A stretch of 55,399 nucleotides of DNA, taken from JBFWUW01 sp050247075. Its GTDB lineage: Bacteria; Planctomycetota; Planctomycetia; Pirellulales; JBFWUW01. The notes under the pieces are model-generated. The model searched no databases. It was not told the origin of the DNA and worked only from the letters and a program-made list of their open reading frames with translations. Positions 1 to 8,983 of this stretch are shown piece by piece (position 1 is the stretch's first letter; every line of letters starts with the position of its first letter). The stretch lies in NCBI GenBank assembly GCA_050247075.1, contig JBFWUW010000050.1, forward strand, positions 1 to 55,399, read 5' to 3'. Both the position numbers and the translations under genes were made by a program.

Positions 1-40
1 TGCTAGACTTGTTGTATCGCACAAAGAACAGAACTCGCCT

Positions 41-274
41 ATGCCGAGCAATGAAGGGCAAGCGTTGAAACTCCGCAAACTCGATTGCCTGGTCATCAAC
101 AACCTCGTGGCCCAATCTCCCGATCGGATCCAAACCGTTCGCGGCGCGTTCGAGGAGGGCGAAGCAGCGTTCGCCGGCGCGGCCCTGAAAAAGGAAACGC
201 ATATCCAAATCGCGGTGCGCGATCTAGAATGTATTCTCGGTGTTTTTCGTCCAACGTTCTTCGACGAGCAATAG
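41..274 (+). CDS. Hypothetical protein (77 aa)
   Basis: I do not recognise the family. The product is a small soluble protein without a signal peptide or membrane segment, with a mixed charged/hydrophobic composition (KLDCLVINNLV near residue 14, a charged middle, HIQIAVRD near residue 54). Its stop lies nine bases before the start of the next gene on the same strand, so the two are probably co-transcribed. No strong Shine-Dalgarno sequence precedes the ATG, and the true start could lie upstream of the window edge. Coding status is inferred from the tight coupling to the next gene and the orderly protein-like composition. Confidence 0.55.
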   Translation: MPSNEGQALKLRKLDCLVINNLVAQSPDRIQTVRGAFEEGEAAFAGAALKKETHIQIAVRDLECILGVFRPTFFDEQ

Positions 275-283
275 AGTCGAATC

Positions 284-736
284 ATGAATGAATCTTGGCT
301 TGACGAGTTGAAGCAACGCTTGGCATCCGATGTCCGAGATCCTGGCGTTGACTACGAGCGGCTTCAGGTGATGGGCATGATTGACGAAAACGGGGAGGTG
401 ACGGGTCACCTTCGCCGCTGGGATGCGTTCTTGGCGATCACGGCGGTAAAACGTGCCGCGGACGGAAAGAGAATTGCTTCTTTCCGATGCTTGAAGCCAG
501 TCTTTGGCATGCCAGGCACCGCGACCATTGACATATCACGTGAATCGATGGTGGATTATTTGAGACAAGGAAAAAAAATCATCACGGCTTCGCGCGATGA
601 TCGGCTAGATTTGTGGCTTGAGGGATGCGAAATCCAACTTTCGGCCAAGGACTATATCCAGTGCGGCTCCGCCCCTGAGGGAGAGGATAATGTCGGCGAT
701 CTCCCCAGATTCAATCTGGCCGATTCGCGTCTATAG
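284..736 (+). CDS. Hypothetical protein (150 aa)
   Basis: Unrecognised soluble protein of 150 residues with no signal peptide. The sequence looks like a genuine alpha/beta protein: an acidic N-terminal helix (WLDELKQRLASDV), then strands such as DAFLAITAVKR and RIASFRCLKPVFGMPG, and a polar C-terminus. It follows the 77-residue gene by nine bases, so the pair may be functionally linked. A toxin-antitoxin pair was considered because of the small tandem arrangement, but no toxin or antitoxin motif is visible, so no function is proposed. Confidence 0.65.
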   Translation: MNESWLDELKQRLASDVRDPGVDYERLQVMGMIDENGEVTGHLRRWDAFLAITAVKRAADGKRIASFRCLKPVFGMPGTATIDISRESMVDYLRQGKKIITASRDDRLDLWLEGCEIQLSAKDYIQCGSAPEGEDNVGDLPRFNLADSRL

Positions 737-785
737 GTACCAGTTGGCCGAATTCCGATCTCCAAGCCCTTGCAAGCTTTGATCT

Positions 786-1205
786 TCAAGGATCGCCTGC
801 CACCGTGCCCTGGCATTGGGAAACTCGTCGCAGCCTCCGCAAGATCAACCAAAACAGCGGTACGTAAATCAAGTCGGAAACGATCGCCATTGCCAAGAAC
901 CTTGGCGGGAGGCGGCCCGCGGCTACGTACGCCACTCCCAGCGCGCTGCCAGCCAGTTTGCTCGCCATTCCCAAAGCCAACACGCCTTGGTTTTCCAAAG
1001 GCCGCCTGACGACCCAAAAATAGCCGACGCCAAACAGGGCAATCACCAGCCCGCACAGGTGCAAAAGGTAGTCGCTGTCGGGGGGCGAAATGCCAATCAT
1101 CCGGTAGGAGTCGGCGGAGTTAACCAGCATCGACAAGCCTGCCAGCACGTTATAGGCCGCCACGAAATACAACGTGGCTTTCATCCAACCTGTCAGCGGC
1201 TGCAT
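786..1205 (-). CDS. Small four-helix membrane protein
   Basis: About 139 residues when started at the ATG at 1205; an upstream TTG at 1229 is possible, and neither has a clear ribosome-binding site. Four hydrophobic segments are visible at roughly residues 9-27, 46-66, 73-95 and 101-121, joined by short charged loops (VRRPLEN, LRRLRR), so this is an integral inner-membrane protein. The family is not recognised. It lies 54 bases downstream of the Topo VI A subunit on the same strand and may be read through from that operon, but nothing ties it functionally to the topoisomerase. Confidence 0.7.
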   Translation of the reverse strand: MQPLTGWMKATLYFVAAYNVLAGLSMLVNSADSYRMIGISPPDSDYLLHLCGLVIALFGVGYFWVVRRPLENQGVLALGMASKLAGSALGVAYVAAGRLPPRFLAMAIVSDLIYVPLFWLILRRLRRVSQCQGTVAGDP

Positions 1206-1259
1206 GTTTTTTAGGTGGTGACGGGCCAAGAATCGAGTTGATGCGATTCGCCAAACGTC

Positions 1260-2426
1260 CTAGTCCAGCCAGTCCTGCTCTTCCAACCGGGCCGGCACGT
1301 ATTGTTCCGTGACGAAGCTGATGCCTTTGTTGATCAGGGCTTCCACTTCCAGCTTGAAGCCGTTCTCCAGCATTTTCTGGATCTCTTTTTGCCACGACTT
1401 TTTGCCGGCGAACCAGGGATACTCGGCAATCTGTTTGGCCCGCTTGCGGTCGGTCTCGTTGAGCGCGATCTTGACGCTGTTGGGCAGGTCGCAGCGTTCC
1501 AGGTCGATGGAGCGCAGGCCCAGGTAGCGGGCCTCGGGGATGGCCATGCGTTTGGACTCGTAGGCCAGGTTGATCGAGCCTTGCTTGAGCACGCTGTAGA
1601 TGTAGTACCCCCAAGGGTCGTTATCGAGCAGGCAATAAATAGGCAGCTTTAGCTCGTTGTGCAGCCGGTAAAGCATTCGCCGCACGCCGCGCGGCGGCTG
1701 GCCGGCACCGTGGGTAATAATGCATTGGTGCGTGCGCCAAAACTTGTCCTCGTTGAACCGTTGCCAGACAGTGTCTTTTTCGACATGCAGCACGAACTTG
1801 GCATCGTGCTTTTTAAACTGAATGGTCTCGGGCTCGACGATGGAGGGAATTCCGTAGCCGCCCGAGCCCATCCGCGAGCAGTCGATCTCGTCCCCTTTAT
1901 CGACCAGCGTGATCGGGCCGATCATGTCGCCGCGCTTTTGCGCGTAGAGGTGCAGTTCCTCGCGAAGGGAGTTCAGCGTGACTTCCAGGTCCTCAATGAC
2001 GGGATCGCATTCCTCCTGGCCGTTGAAGGTCTCTTCCTTGGTCCCCTCAATCGTATGCTTGAGCAGATAATACATTCCCCGCAAGCTGGTCGTTTTTTCC
2101 TGGTCAATAAGCTGTTTGCAGCCGCTGGCCACCAGCATGGTCTGCATGTAACTTTTGGCTTGCGACAGGTTGAACAACTGCCGCTGCGTGGTGTTGCCCC
2201 CCATCTCGATGAACTTCTTGGCCTTGTTGTAGCGCACGTTCGACAACGAGCGGGTGGGGATATCCAACGCCGGATCGCGTTTCTTCTCGGCCGCCTTGAC
2301 CACGCCATCGGCCAGAATCACCAGTTGGTCGTTGGTGCGGCGGTCGCGCTCACTCAACCGCCGCTTGGCCGCGGCACCGGTGGTGTTGGCTGCGGCAGAG
2401 GTTTTCTTGCCAGTCCGTTTGGCCAT
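1260..2426 (-). CDS. top6A: DNA topoisomerase VI subunit A
   Basis: Catalytic subunit of type IIB topoisomerase (Top6A/Spo11 family), which cuts both DNA strands through a tyrosine to pass a duplex. Visible features are an Ala/Lys-rich N-terminal tail, the winged-helix active-site motif SLRGMYY (tyrosines 119 and 120, one of which is catalytic), and a Toprim domain with the acidic glutamate in VEKDT (about residue 216) and the metal-binding LLDNDPWG (residues 267-273). The length of 388 residues matches the family. It lies 87 bases downstream of the B subunit on the same strand, as expected for one operon. The enzyme is common in archaea and plants and sporadic in bacteria; planctomycete members are known from general family knowledge. 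Confidence 0.96.
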   Translation of the reverse strand: MAKRTGKKTSAAANTTGAAAKRRLSERDRRTNDQLVILADGVVKAAEKKRDPALDIPTRSLSNVRYNKAKKFIEMGGNTTQRQLFNLSQAKSYMQTMLVASGCKQLIDQEKTTSLRGMYYLLKHTIEGTKEETFNGQEECDPVIEDLEVTLNSLREELHLYAQKRGDMIGPITLVDKGDEIDCSRMGSGGYGIPSIVEPETIQFKKHDAKFVLHVEKDTVWQRFNEDKFWRTHQCIITHGAGQPPRGVRRMLYRLHNELKLPIYCLLDNDPWGYYIYSVLKQGSINLAYESKRMAIPEARYLGLRSIDLERCDLPNSVKIALNETDRKRAKQIAEYPWFAGKKSWQKEIQKMLENGFKLEVEALINKGISFVTEQYVPARLEEQDWLD

Positions 2427-2513
2427 GAAAGTCTCGTTAATGCAATGAGGTTGACGGTTCAGGGATAATGATCGGGCAACGCAGTCGTCGAAATCGATGG
2501 CCGAAACTACTTG

Positions 2514-4664
2514 CTATTTGCCTCTGGAACGGCGTTTTTTCGGACGAGGCCCGGGCGAGCCGTTATCCTGTTCGCGACCTTGCTCCAATACCGGTTCGCC
2601 ATCGGCCGGCGTTGCCTCCTCCGGCCCATCACGCCCCACAATCAACACATGCTGGCCAAAGTCCAAGTCCTCATCCTCCTCCAAAATTGGCTTGCCGTTT
2701 TCGTCCAATCGCACATCGGCTTCGGCGGTTTTGCTCTTGGCGACAGCTAGCAGGCGGTCGTATAGCGTGTCGGCATCGGTGGAGTTGATACTGCTGACGG
2801 CCGTGGCGACTTCTCCCAGGTAACGCAGGAAGATATTCCGCCGTTCGCCTTCTTGTTTGACTTTTTGCCGGCGGCGGACGTACATCGCCAAGCGGCGGCC
2901 CACCGCTTGCAAAGCCAGCCGCAGTTCTTTTTGGATCTCCGGGTAGCTGGCGATGGCTTCCTTCGATTCGCTGGTGAACGGCACCCACACGCTGGCCATG
3001 TGGACCATGATCGTCACGGGACCGCTCGGCAGGCTGTTGCGCGATTGGCTTAGCCCGTAGGCTTTCCAATTGGTCCCCATAATCATTTGCGTGATGGCGC
3101 ACGCGCCGGGCTGAAACTGCAATGGCACGCGGTTGGCGTACCGCAGCACGTTCATCGTTTGGCCATCATCCGTGCTAACGTTTTGCATGGCGTCGTGCAG
3201 CTTGGCGATGTCATCCCCTTTGATCCTGCTGGGCGACACGCGCACCCCAATATCCGCGTTTTTCAAGATCTTGTCCGCCGCGTCCGCGCCCAAGCCGGCA
3301 AAGGTGTTCATAATAAACTGACGCAACGTGCGGGCGTCGCTCTGCCCCAGCAGTTCCGTCAAGGCTTCCAGCGATACCTTATGGGTGGCTGGTCCGCCGC
3401 CGTAGGCCAAGGCAACCTCAATCACAAACGGATTGCCGCGATAGACGGCCGGCGGGCGCGTGGCCGCCGTGTAAAATTCACCCGGCACGACCTTGTGCAG
3501 CCCTTTCAGCAGCAACTCCTCGCCAATCGGCGAGATACAATCGGTCGCCGGATTCGTGATCTTGGTTTCCTTGATGGAGTTATACAGCTTTTCGGCCTCG
3601 TTGCGGCCGATTTTCTTGGTGTTCGACCGGGTGCTCAGGCCCGCCGTCTCGCAGATTTTCTTGGCGATTCCGGGACTCACCCGTGAGAACGAATTCGTCA
3701 GAAACTGCGTCAAATTGGGAAACTTGGTGTCCTTGAGCATGGTGATCAACATGCCCATTTCCACGCCGTAAGGATGCGGCTTGATCTCCTTGGCCTCGGG
3801 TGGAAGCTGCTCGGTGGAGCGCGACCAGACGGTTTCTTGGCCGTCCGGGTCGATAAAATGCAGCGTTACATGCGGATTGGCAATGGCCGCTTGTTCCAGG
3901 AATTCGTCGACGCTGCCGCGGCCTCGCTGGTACTTGCCTTCCAGCTCAATCGTGACGCGGGTGCCATGCTCGGCCTCAATCCATTCAATGCCGTGCTTTT
4001 CGATCGCTTCGCGCCCCTTCTCGCCCGGCGGAATATCGACCCCGTCTCCCTTGCCGTTGAGAATCTCCGGCCGGTTGACCTTGGTGTTGATCTGGATCTC
4101 GTAATAGTGGGCCGGCTTGTTCTTGCCGATCTTGGAGATGATCTTGACCGCCTTGCCGGTCGTTAACAGCCCGTACATGCCGGCCGCGCTAATGCCAATC
4201 CCCTGCTGCCCGCGGCTCATCCGCAAACGGTGAAACTTGGAACCGTACAACAGCTTGCCAAAGATGTTGGGAATTTGGGCCTTCATAATGCCTGGTCCGT
4301 TGTCTTGCACGCCGATTTTGAAGCGGTTGTCGGCGGTGGACTCAATATGGACCCAAATCTCCGGAAGAATCCCCGACTCCTCGCAGGCATCGAGCGCGTT
4401 ATCGACTGCTTCCTTGACCGTCGTCAGGACTGCCTTCCGTGGATTGTCGAACCCCAACAAGTGGCGGTTCTTGACGAAGAACTCGCTGACGGAGATCTCG
4501 CGCTGGCTGGCGGCCATGCTTTGGGCCGTGGCCCGGCGTTTGGAGGGCGCGCCATTCTTGTGGCCATTGCCGGCGGCATGGCCGTTCGACTCCTCGATAT
4601 GATCCGTCTCAGCCTCCGCGACTGCCGTAACGGCAGCCTTGCCATCCTTGAGGGTTTTGCTCAT
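2514..4664 (-). CDS. top6B: DNA topoisomerase VI subunit B (GHKL ATPase)
   Basis: ATP-dependent clamp subunit of Topo VI, 716 residues from the ATG at 4664. The reading frame continues upstream to 4847, but the ATG at 4664 has a GGA about ten bases ahead and begins a normal disordered lead. The Bergerat ATP fold is complete: EAVDNALDACEESG (about 85-98), DNGPGI (121-126) and the ATP lid GQQGIGISAAGMYG (152-165). A transducer-domain lysine switch is seen in FTSESKEAIA. It is followed by a helix-two-turn-helix region and a charged C-terminal tail ending in basic residues. It is transcribed before top6A. Confidence 0.95.
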   Translation of the reverse strand: MSKTLKDGKAAVTAVAEAETDHIEESNGHAAGNGHKNGAPSKRRATAQSMAASQREISVSEFFVKNRHLLGFDNPRKAVLTTVKEAVDNALDACEESGILPEIWVHIESTADNRFKIGVQDNGPGIMKAQIPNIFGKLLYGSKFHRLRMSRGQQGIGISAAGMYGLLTTGKAVKIISKIGKNKPAHYYEIQINTKVNRPEILNGKGDGVDIPPGEKGREAIEKHGIEWIEAEHGTRVTIELEGKYQRGRGSVDEFLEQAAIANPHVTLHFIDPDGQETVWSRSTEQLPPEAKEIKPHPYGVEMGMLITMLKDTKFPNLTQFLTNSFSRVSPGIAKKICETAGLSTRSNTKKIGRNEAEKLYNSIKETKITNPATDCISPIGEELLLKGLHKVVPGEFYTAATRPPAVYRGNPFVIEVALAYGGGPATHKVSLEALTELLGQSDARTLRQFIMNTFAGLGADAADKILKNADIGVRVSPSRIKGDDIAKLHDAMQNVSTDDGQTMNVLRYANRVPLQFQPGACAITQMIMGTNWKAYGLSQSRNSLPSGPVTIMVHMASVWVPFTSESKEAIASYPEIQKELRLALQAVGRRLAMYVRRRQKVKQEGERRNIFLRYLGEVATAVSSINSTDADTLYDRLLAVAKSKTAEADVRLDENGKPILEEDEDLDFGQHVLIVGRDGPEEATPADGEPVLEQGREQDNGSPGPRPKKRRSRGK

Positions 4665-5062
4665 CGCCTGTCCGTCGCGCTCCAGTAGCCAATCCGAATC
4701 GGTTAAAGCCAGCCACTCCTGGCGGGGGCTGCCGATTATACAGTTTGTGACGGCGGCCTTGTAGGTCCGAGACGCAATCGGACCATCCGGCCTGGCACGT
4801 CTGGTTGTTACAGGCGTCAGATAAAGACTCACCAAACGCCGCCGCAATTGCCGAGAATGTTTGCTGACAGCAATGCTTTGATCGCCAGCAATGCGGCACG
4901 GCTGACCGCGAAATCCGCGAAACGTGTCTCAAAGCGAATTCGATCAAACGCTTAAGTTTTTTGTATTGCCCCCAAGCATGGATGCACCGTGGCCCGCGCT
5001 AAGGCCAGACGCCGCTACCGGTGTCGGGGCATTCCGCGAACGTGTCAGGAGGACCAACCCCT
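4665..5062. promoter_or_regulatory. Divergent intergenic region with candidate top6B promoter
   Basis: The 398-base space separates the minus-strand Topo VI operon from a plus-strand secreted-protein gene. On the minus strand there is a sigma70-like pair, TTGCGG (4847-4842) and TTATCT (4824-4819), 17 bases apart, which would give a leader of about 150 bases to the top6B ATG. At the other end AGGAGG at 5047-5052 is a strong ribosome-binding site for the gene starting at 5063. No further gene or repeat was seen. The promoter is inferred from motif spacing only. Confidence 0.4.
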
Positions 5063-5509
5063 ATGAAGCGGAAACTAATAATCCCAGCGTTTTGCCTGGC
5101 CCTGTTCGGCCTCGCCAGCATCGCCCAAGCCCAGCAGCCCGGCCGTCTGCCCGCTGCCGCCGAGGATGCCACCGCGGTCGATGACACCTCTGACGACGCC
5201 GTGGAAACGGAGACCGTCGATGCGGGCGGCGCGCCGGCCGAAGAGGTGCAAGGGCTGCCATTCATGCCCGCTCCGCCGCGGCAGTATATTCCTCCGCTGG
5301 GCTACAACCACTACTACCCGGGGTACGGCAGCCCGTACATGCCCGCCCGGCTTTATATGTGCCCGCGGCCGGTTCCACCCCGCGTCGGCTACACGTACAT
5401 CACCTATCAGGCTTTTGCTCCCCACGAATACCTGCACCAGCACGCACGTTGGTACTACTCCATTCATCCGGGCAGCGGCACGACCATCACCAAGATTTCT
5501 TGGCGGTAG
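5063..5509 (+). CDS. Secreted Pro/Tyr-rich hypothetical protein
   Basis: The product is 148 residues from the ATG at 5063, chosen because AGGAGG lies ten bases upstream and because this start gives a clean signal peptide (MKRKLIIPAFCLALFGL, likely cleaved after AQA). The mature part has an acidic linker (about residues 28-60) and then a Pro/Tyr-rich segment with many aromatic residues (YNHYYPGYG, YITYQAFAPHEYLHQ). No catalytic motif is visible. Such compositions are common in planctomycete cell-envelope proteins. The next gene encodes another secreted low-complexity protein, so the two may share a surface role; this is inference. Confidence 0.75.
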   Translation: MKRKLIIPAFCLALFGLASIAQAQQPGRLPAAAEDATAVDDTSDDAVETETVDAGGAPAEEVQGLPFMPAPPRQYIPPLGYNHYYPGYGSPYMPARLYMCPRPVPPRVGYTYITYQAFAPHEYLHQHARWYYSIHPGSGTTITKISWR

Positions 5510-5529
5510 TGAGTGCCGCTCCGGGGACG

Positions 5530-5567
5530 TTCCGCTAACCCTCTGCCCCATGGCAAGGGTAGCGGAA
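5530..5567 (+). terminator. Possible stem-loop terminator
   Basis: Imperfect hairpin just after the preceding gene: TTCCGCTAACCCT (5530-5542) pairs with AGGGTAGCGGAA (5556-5567), with one bulged A. No T-tract follows, so it could be a stabilising stem rather than an intrinsic terminator. Confidence 0.3.
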
Positions 5568-5713
5568 GGGCCGCCGCGGCGAAGGGAAATGTCGTTGATT
5601 GACTAACAATGGGCGAACGAGATTTGGCGGCGGTGCCAGAAAGAAGTGACGGCACGCCACTGGATGACCGTCGCTCGCGGACCGCCATATTTTGCACAAA
5701 GGAAACCACCGTC

Positions 5714-6451
5714 ATGCGACGCCGTCTGCTTTGCTGGGCTATCGTGGCCATCGTTTTCGCCGGCTCCACCGCTGCCGCGCAAGCTCAACGCTTTGGCGGG
5801 CGGTTAGGAGGCCGAGCCGCCAGTGGCGGACGGATGGGCATGGGCCGCCAGTTCAATGGTGGCACACAGGCCATGCCGGTCTCGCAAAATGGCGCGGTTG
5901 ACAGTGCGACGGGTGGCGCTGCCGCTGCTGAAACTGTTCCCGCCGATCCGAAAACGGACGGCGTAAAGCCAGGCGTGGCGGGCGAGCAGCCGGCGGTGGC
6001 GGTCGGCGGCGACGCCGGGGGCGTGCCGGTTGATGCCGGTGTGGCGATGGACGGCGGCGGAATGTATCCCACAACGCCCGTCTGGGAGCCGGGCCTTGCC
6101 GGGCGGCTTGCGCAAAACCGCGGCGCTCGAGAAGCTTTTGAGCGTGGAATTCCCGCCATGTACGCCGGCAATTGGCCCAACGGACCATGGCACGCCGGCT
6201 ACTACGAAACCGCCTGGGGCCGGCCCATGCCGCTGGTCGTTCCGCCGACCGCGACGCACCAGACCGATTACGGGTGGGGAATTGGCAACACCCGCGTCAC
6301 TCGCATCTGGCCGCAATACGGCGGTCCGCAGGCGGGCTATCCCTATGACCCGGCGGCGGGTGTGGGCTCTGCCGAGCAGTGGCGTCCTACGCCGTACTGG
6401 CCTTCCGACACGTCGCAGTTTGGCATCTACTACATTCGCGGGCCTTGGTAG
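5714..6451 (+). CDS. Secreted Gly/Ala/Pro-rich hypothetical protein
   Basis: The product is 245 residues from the ATG at 5714; the open frame continues upstream to 5609, but a ribosome-binding-like AAAGGAAA precedes 5714 and a signal peptide starts there (MRRRLLCWAIVAIVFAGS, cleavage near AQA). The first part is Gly/Arg-rich (RFGGRLGGRAASGGRMGMG), the middle is Ala/Gly/Val-rich low complexity, and the last third is rich in Trp, Tyr and Pro. No known domain is visible. It resembles the preceding gene in plan (signal peptide, low-complexity linker, aromatic C-terminal part), which suggests a related envelope function. Confidence 0.75.
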   Translation: MRRRLLCWAIVAIVFAGSTAAAQAQRFGGRLGGRAASGGRMGMGRQFNGGTQAMPVSQNGAVDSATGGAAAAETVPADPKTDGVKPGVAGEQPAVAVGGDAGGVPVDAGVAMDGGGMYPTTPVWEPGLAGRLAQNRGAREAFERGIPAMYAGNWPNGPWHAGYYETAWGRPMPLVVPPTATHQTDYGWGIGNTRVTRIWPQYGGPQAGYPYDPAAGVGSAEQWRPTPYWPSDTSQFGIYYIRGPW

Positions 6452-6726
6452 TTGGAAAGTGGGTTCCGCCTGGCGGGCGAAACCTGGCGGCTCGTAAGAC
6501 CTCTCTCATTGGTTCGTCGTGACGGGCGATAACCGCCACCACGGGCCGATCGACCACATACCACCGCCGCTTCGATCAAAGAATGGAACACCAACCCCAG
6601 GCCCCGTCCGGCAGACAGGGCCTGCTGGGCAGCCTTGCACATCGCTGAAGACGGGGATAGGCTCGTTGGCTCAACTCGCGGCTTACCGCCGCGTGACTGC
6701 CCGCACTCCTTCAGCACAAGCCATTG
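6452..6726. other. Intergenic region, nothing convincing
   Basis: Space between the secreted protein and the M32 peptidase. Short open frames on both strands lack ribosome-binding sites and conserved-looking sequence. No repeat or clear terminator was found. Confidence 0.5.
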
Positions 6727-8247
6727 ATGCCTGCCAACCACACCGCCACCTACGCGGCCTTACTGGCCAACGCCCGCGAGACCGCGCTGCTTGCTTCCGT
6801 CGAGTCTTTGTTGGGTTGGGACGAGCGGACGCAACTGCCGCCAGCCGGTAACGAATACCGCGCCGAACAAATGACCCACTTGGCGGGCATGGTGCATCGC
6901 CTGCGAACCGACCCGCGTTTGGGCGAGTGGCTGGTTGAACTGTCCGACAGCCCGCCGGCCGCCGATCCGGCCAGCGAGAGCGGGGCCACCATTCGCGAGC
7001 TGCGGCGGCAGTACGAGAAAAAACTTCGCTTGCCTCAAGCCTTGGTCGAGGAACTGACGCGAACTTCGGTCTTGGCCCAACATGCCTGGGTGGACGCCCG
7101 CGCCAAGGACGACTTTCTATCGTTCCAGCCGCTATTGGAAAAGATGTTCGTGCTCAAGCGGCAAGAAGCGGCCGCGCTGAGTGACACCGACTGCCTGTAC
7201 GACGCATTGCTGGATGAATACGAACCGCATGCCCTGACGGCGGATGTCTCGCGGACACTGGAAGCGTTGCGGGCGGAGTTAGTGCCGCTGGTGGGCGAGA
7301 TCCGCGAAAGCGGCCGGCAGCCGCGGCGAGAGATTCTCACCCGCCGCTTTCCCGTCGATGCGCAGCGAGAATTGGGAATGCATGCCGCGGCTCGTGTTGG
7401 GTTTGATTTCCAACGCGGCCGGCTCGACGTGACACACCATCCCTTTTGCACCTGCATGGGACCGCACGACCATCGGATTACCACCCGCTACGAGGAAGAG
7501 TTTTTTCCGTGCGCCTTTTTCGGAATTCTGCACGAGGCGGGGCATGGCATGTACGACCAGGGTCTGCGGGTCGATCAATTTGGCCTGCCCTTGGGTGATG
7601 CGCTTTCCTTGGGCATCCATGAGTCGCAATCGCGGATGTGGGAAAACCTGGTGGGCCGCAGCCGCCCCTTCTGGGAACATTTCTATGGCGAGGTACAGCG
7701 GGCTTTTCCGGCGGCCTTGGGGGATGTGGGGCTGGACGACTTTTACTTTGCCATCAACGACGTGCGGCCGACACTGATTCGCGTGGAATCCGACGAGGCG
7801 ACGTATAATCTGCATATTCTGATCCGGTTTGAACTGGAACAGGCCCTCATTCGCGACGATCTGCGGGTGGCCGAGTTGCCTGCCGCTTGGAATGAAAAGT
7901 ACCAACAGTACTTGGGAATTCAGCCGCCAGGCGATGCCGACGGCGTGCTGCAAGATATCCATTGGAGCGCGGGCCTGGTGGGGTACTTTCCGACCTATTC
8001 GCTGGGCAATCTGTATGCGGCGCAGTTTTTTGATCAGGCGGATCGCGACTTGGGGGGGCTTCACGCGCAATTCAGCCAAGGAGAGTTTCAACCATTGCTG
8101 GCCTGGCTGCAGCAGCAAATCCACGTGCATGGCAGGCGTTTCCCCGCCACCGAACTAATCCAACGCGTTACCGGCAAACCGTTGTCGCACGGGCCGCTGA
8201 TTACCCAACTGCGAAGCAAACTTGGCCCGCTCTACGGGCTCAAATAG
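6727..8247 (+). CDS. Carboxypeptidase Taq, M32 metallopeptidase
   Basis: M32 zinc carboxypeptidase that trims C-terminal residues from peptides in the cytoplasm. The zinc site HEAGH is at about residues 269-273, and the third ligand is the glutamate in HESQSRMWEN at about 298-299, the spacing expected for the family. The usual M32 N-terminal helical part (ETALLASVESLLGWDERTQ) and the substrate-binding DVRPT and HYPTYSLG-like (YFPTYSLGNLYAAQFF) motifs are present. The length of 506 residues is typical. The start is set at the ATG at 6727; a TTG immediately precedes it. No signal peptide. It is flanked by unrelated genes. Confidence 0.95.
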   Translation: MPANHTATYAALLANARETALLASVESLLGWDERTQLPPAGNEYRAEQMTHLAGMVHRLRTDPRLGEWLVELSDSPPAADPASESGATIRELRRQYEKKLRLPQALVEELTRTSVLAQHAWVDARAKDDFLSFQPLLEKMFVLKRQEAAALSDTDCLYDALLDEYEPHALTADVSRTLEALRAELVPLVGEIRESGRQPRREILTRRFPVDAQRELGMHAAARVGFDFQRGRLDVTHHPFCTCMGPHDHRITTRYEEEFFPCAFFGILHEAGHGMYDQGLRVDQFGLPLGDALSLGIHESQSRMWENLVGRSRPFWEHFYGEVQRAFPAALGDVGLDDFYFAINDVRPTLIRVESDEATYNLHILIRFELEQALIRDDLRVAELPAAWNEKYQQYLGIQPPGDADGVLQDIHWSAGLVGYFPTYSLGNLYAAQFFDQADRDLGGLHAQFSQGEFQPLLAWLQQQIHVHGRRFPATELIQRVTGKPLSHGPLITQLRSKLGPLYGLK

Positions 8248-8558
8248 ACTTCCCGATATTCCTCCGCACGGTTGGTGAACTGGGTGCCCTTCCCCTAAAC
8301 CACCCGCTGCTTGTGACTTACCACACTTGGCCAGCGAAAAAAGCTACGAAGTCCTTGCCCCACACTGGGGGCATGCGCTACAATGATTTTTAATTCAGGG
8401 ACACCTTGAATAAGGAGTTGGATTTTCGCGTTAGAAGATGTGCCGCGATTGCTGCTGCGGCTGCGCCAACCTTTCCTTTCGCCCTTACGGACGATATGGC
8501 CTGTTGCACGCAGGTTGTCCTTTCAGCACGGTCGCACTTGACGAAAAAGGTGATTGTC
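8248..8558 (+). promoter_or_regulatory. Leader/promoter region of the STAS gene pair
   Basis: A candidate sigma70-like promoter is TTGCCC (8355-8360) with TACAAT (8379-8384), 18 bases apart. If used, it would give a leader of about 170 bases to the TTG start at 8559. The frame upstream of 8559 is open back to 8406, but its translation is alanine-rich and unlike the aligned second STAS gene, so it is treated as non-coding. Confidence 0.4.
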
Positions 8559-8927
8559 TTGGCTACCATCTGCCAGCAGCGTGGCGTAACGGTCGTGGAA
8601 CTGGGAAAGCAGTACGATTCGCTGGATGATGGTGCCACTCGCGAGTTGGGCGAGATTTTAAGCGAGATCAGCGAAACGGCGTCTCCCCCGGCCGTCGTAG
8701 TGGACATGTCGGCAACGGAGGGAATCGGTTCGACATTTTTGGCGGTGTTGTTCAGTACCGTAAAGCGGCTTCGCGCGCGACGCGGGCGACTTGCCGTTTG
8801 CAATGCGAATTCCTTTTGTGCCGAGGTACTTGAAATCGTTAAGGCTGATCGAGTTTTTAAGGTTTGGCCTAGTCGCGAGGACGCCATCACGGATGTGCTG
8901 GAAAACGTACCCGCTCCCACGGCCTGA
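8559..8927 (+). CDS. STAS-domain protein, anti-sigma antagonist-like (copy 1)
   Basis: A single STAS domain of 122 residues. Such proteins are typically partners of serine kinases in anti-sigma or partner-switching pathways. The start is placed at a TTG at 8559 because AAAAGG lies eight bases upstream and because this makes it exactly as long as the next gene, with which it aligns from the first residue (VTVVELGKQYDSLDD against ITIIELDRNYDSLDD). The core strand-helix VVVDMSATEGIGSTFLAVL carries serine/threonine at the usual phosphorylation position. A longer frame starting at 8406 (173 aa) is the alternative. Confidence 0.8.
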   Translation: MATICQQRGVTVVELGKQYDSLDDGATRELGEILSEISETASPPAVVVDMSATEGIGSTFLAVLFSTVKRLRARRGRLAVCNANSFCAEVLEIVKADRVFKVWPSREDAITDVLENVPAPTA

Positions 8928-8983
8928 AGTATCGTTGCCTTTGGATTGTTCGTCCCCTAGCTCCGCTCACGCCAGACGCCACC

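Noticed and set aside
41..736. Toxin-antitoxin pair
   Set aside because: Small tandem genes, but neither has a recognisable toxin or antitoxin motif.
8406..8558. N-terminal extension of the first STAS protein
   Set aside because: Alanine-rich, no ribosome-binding site at 8406, and no counterpart in the paralogue of identical length; treated as leader.
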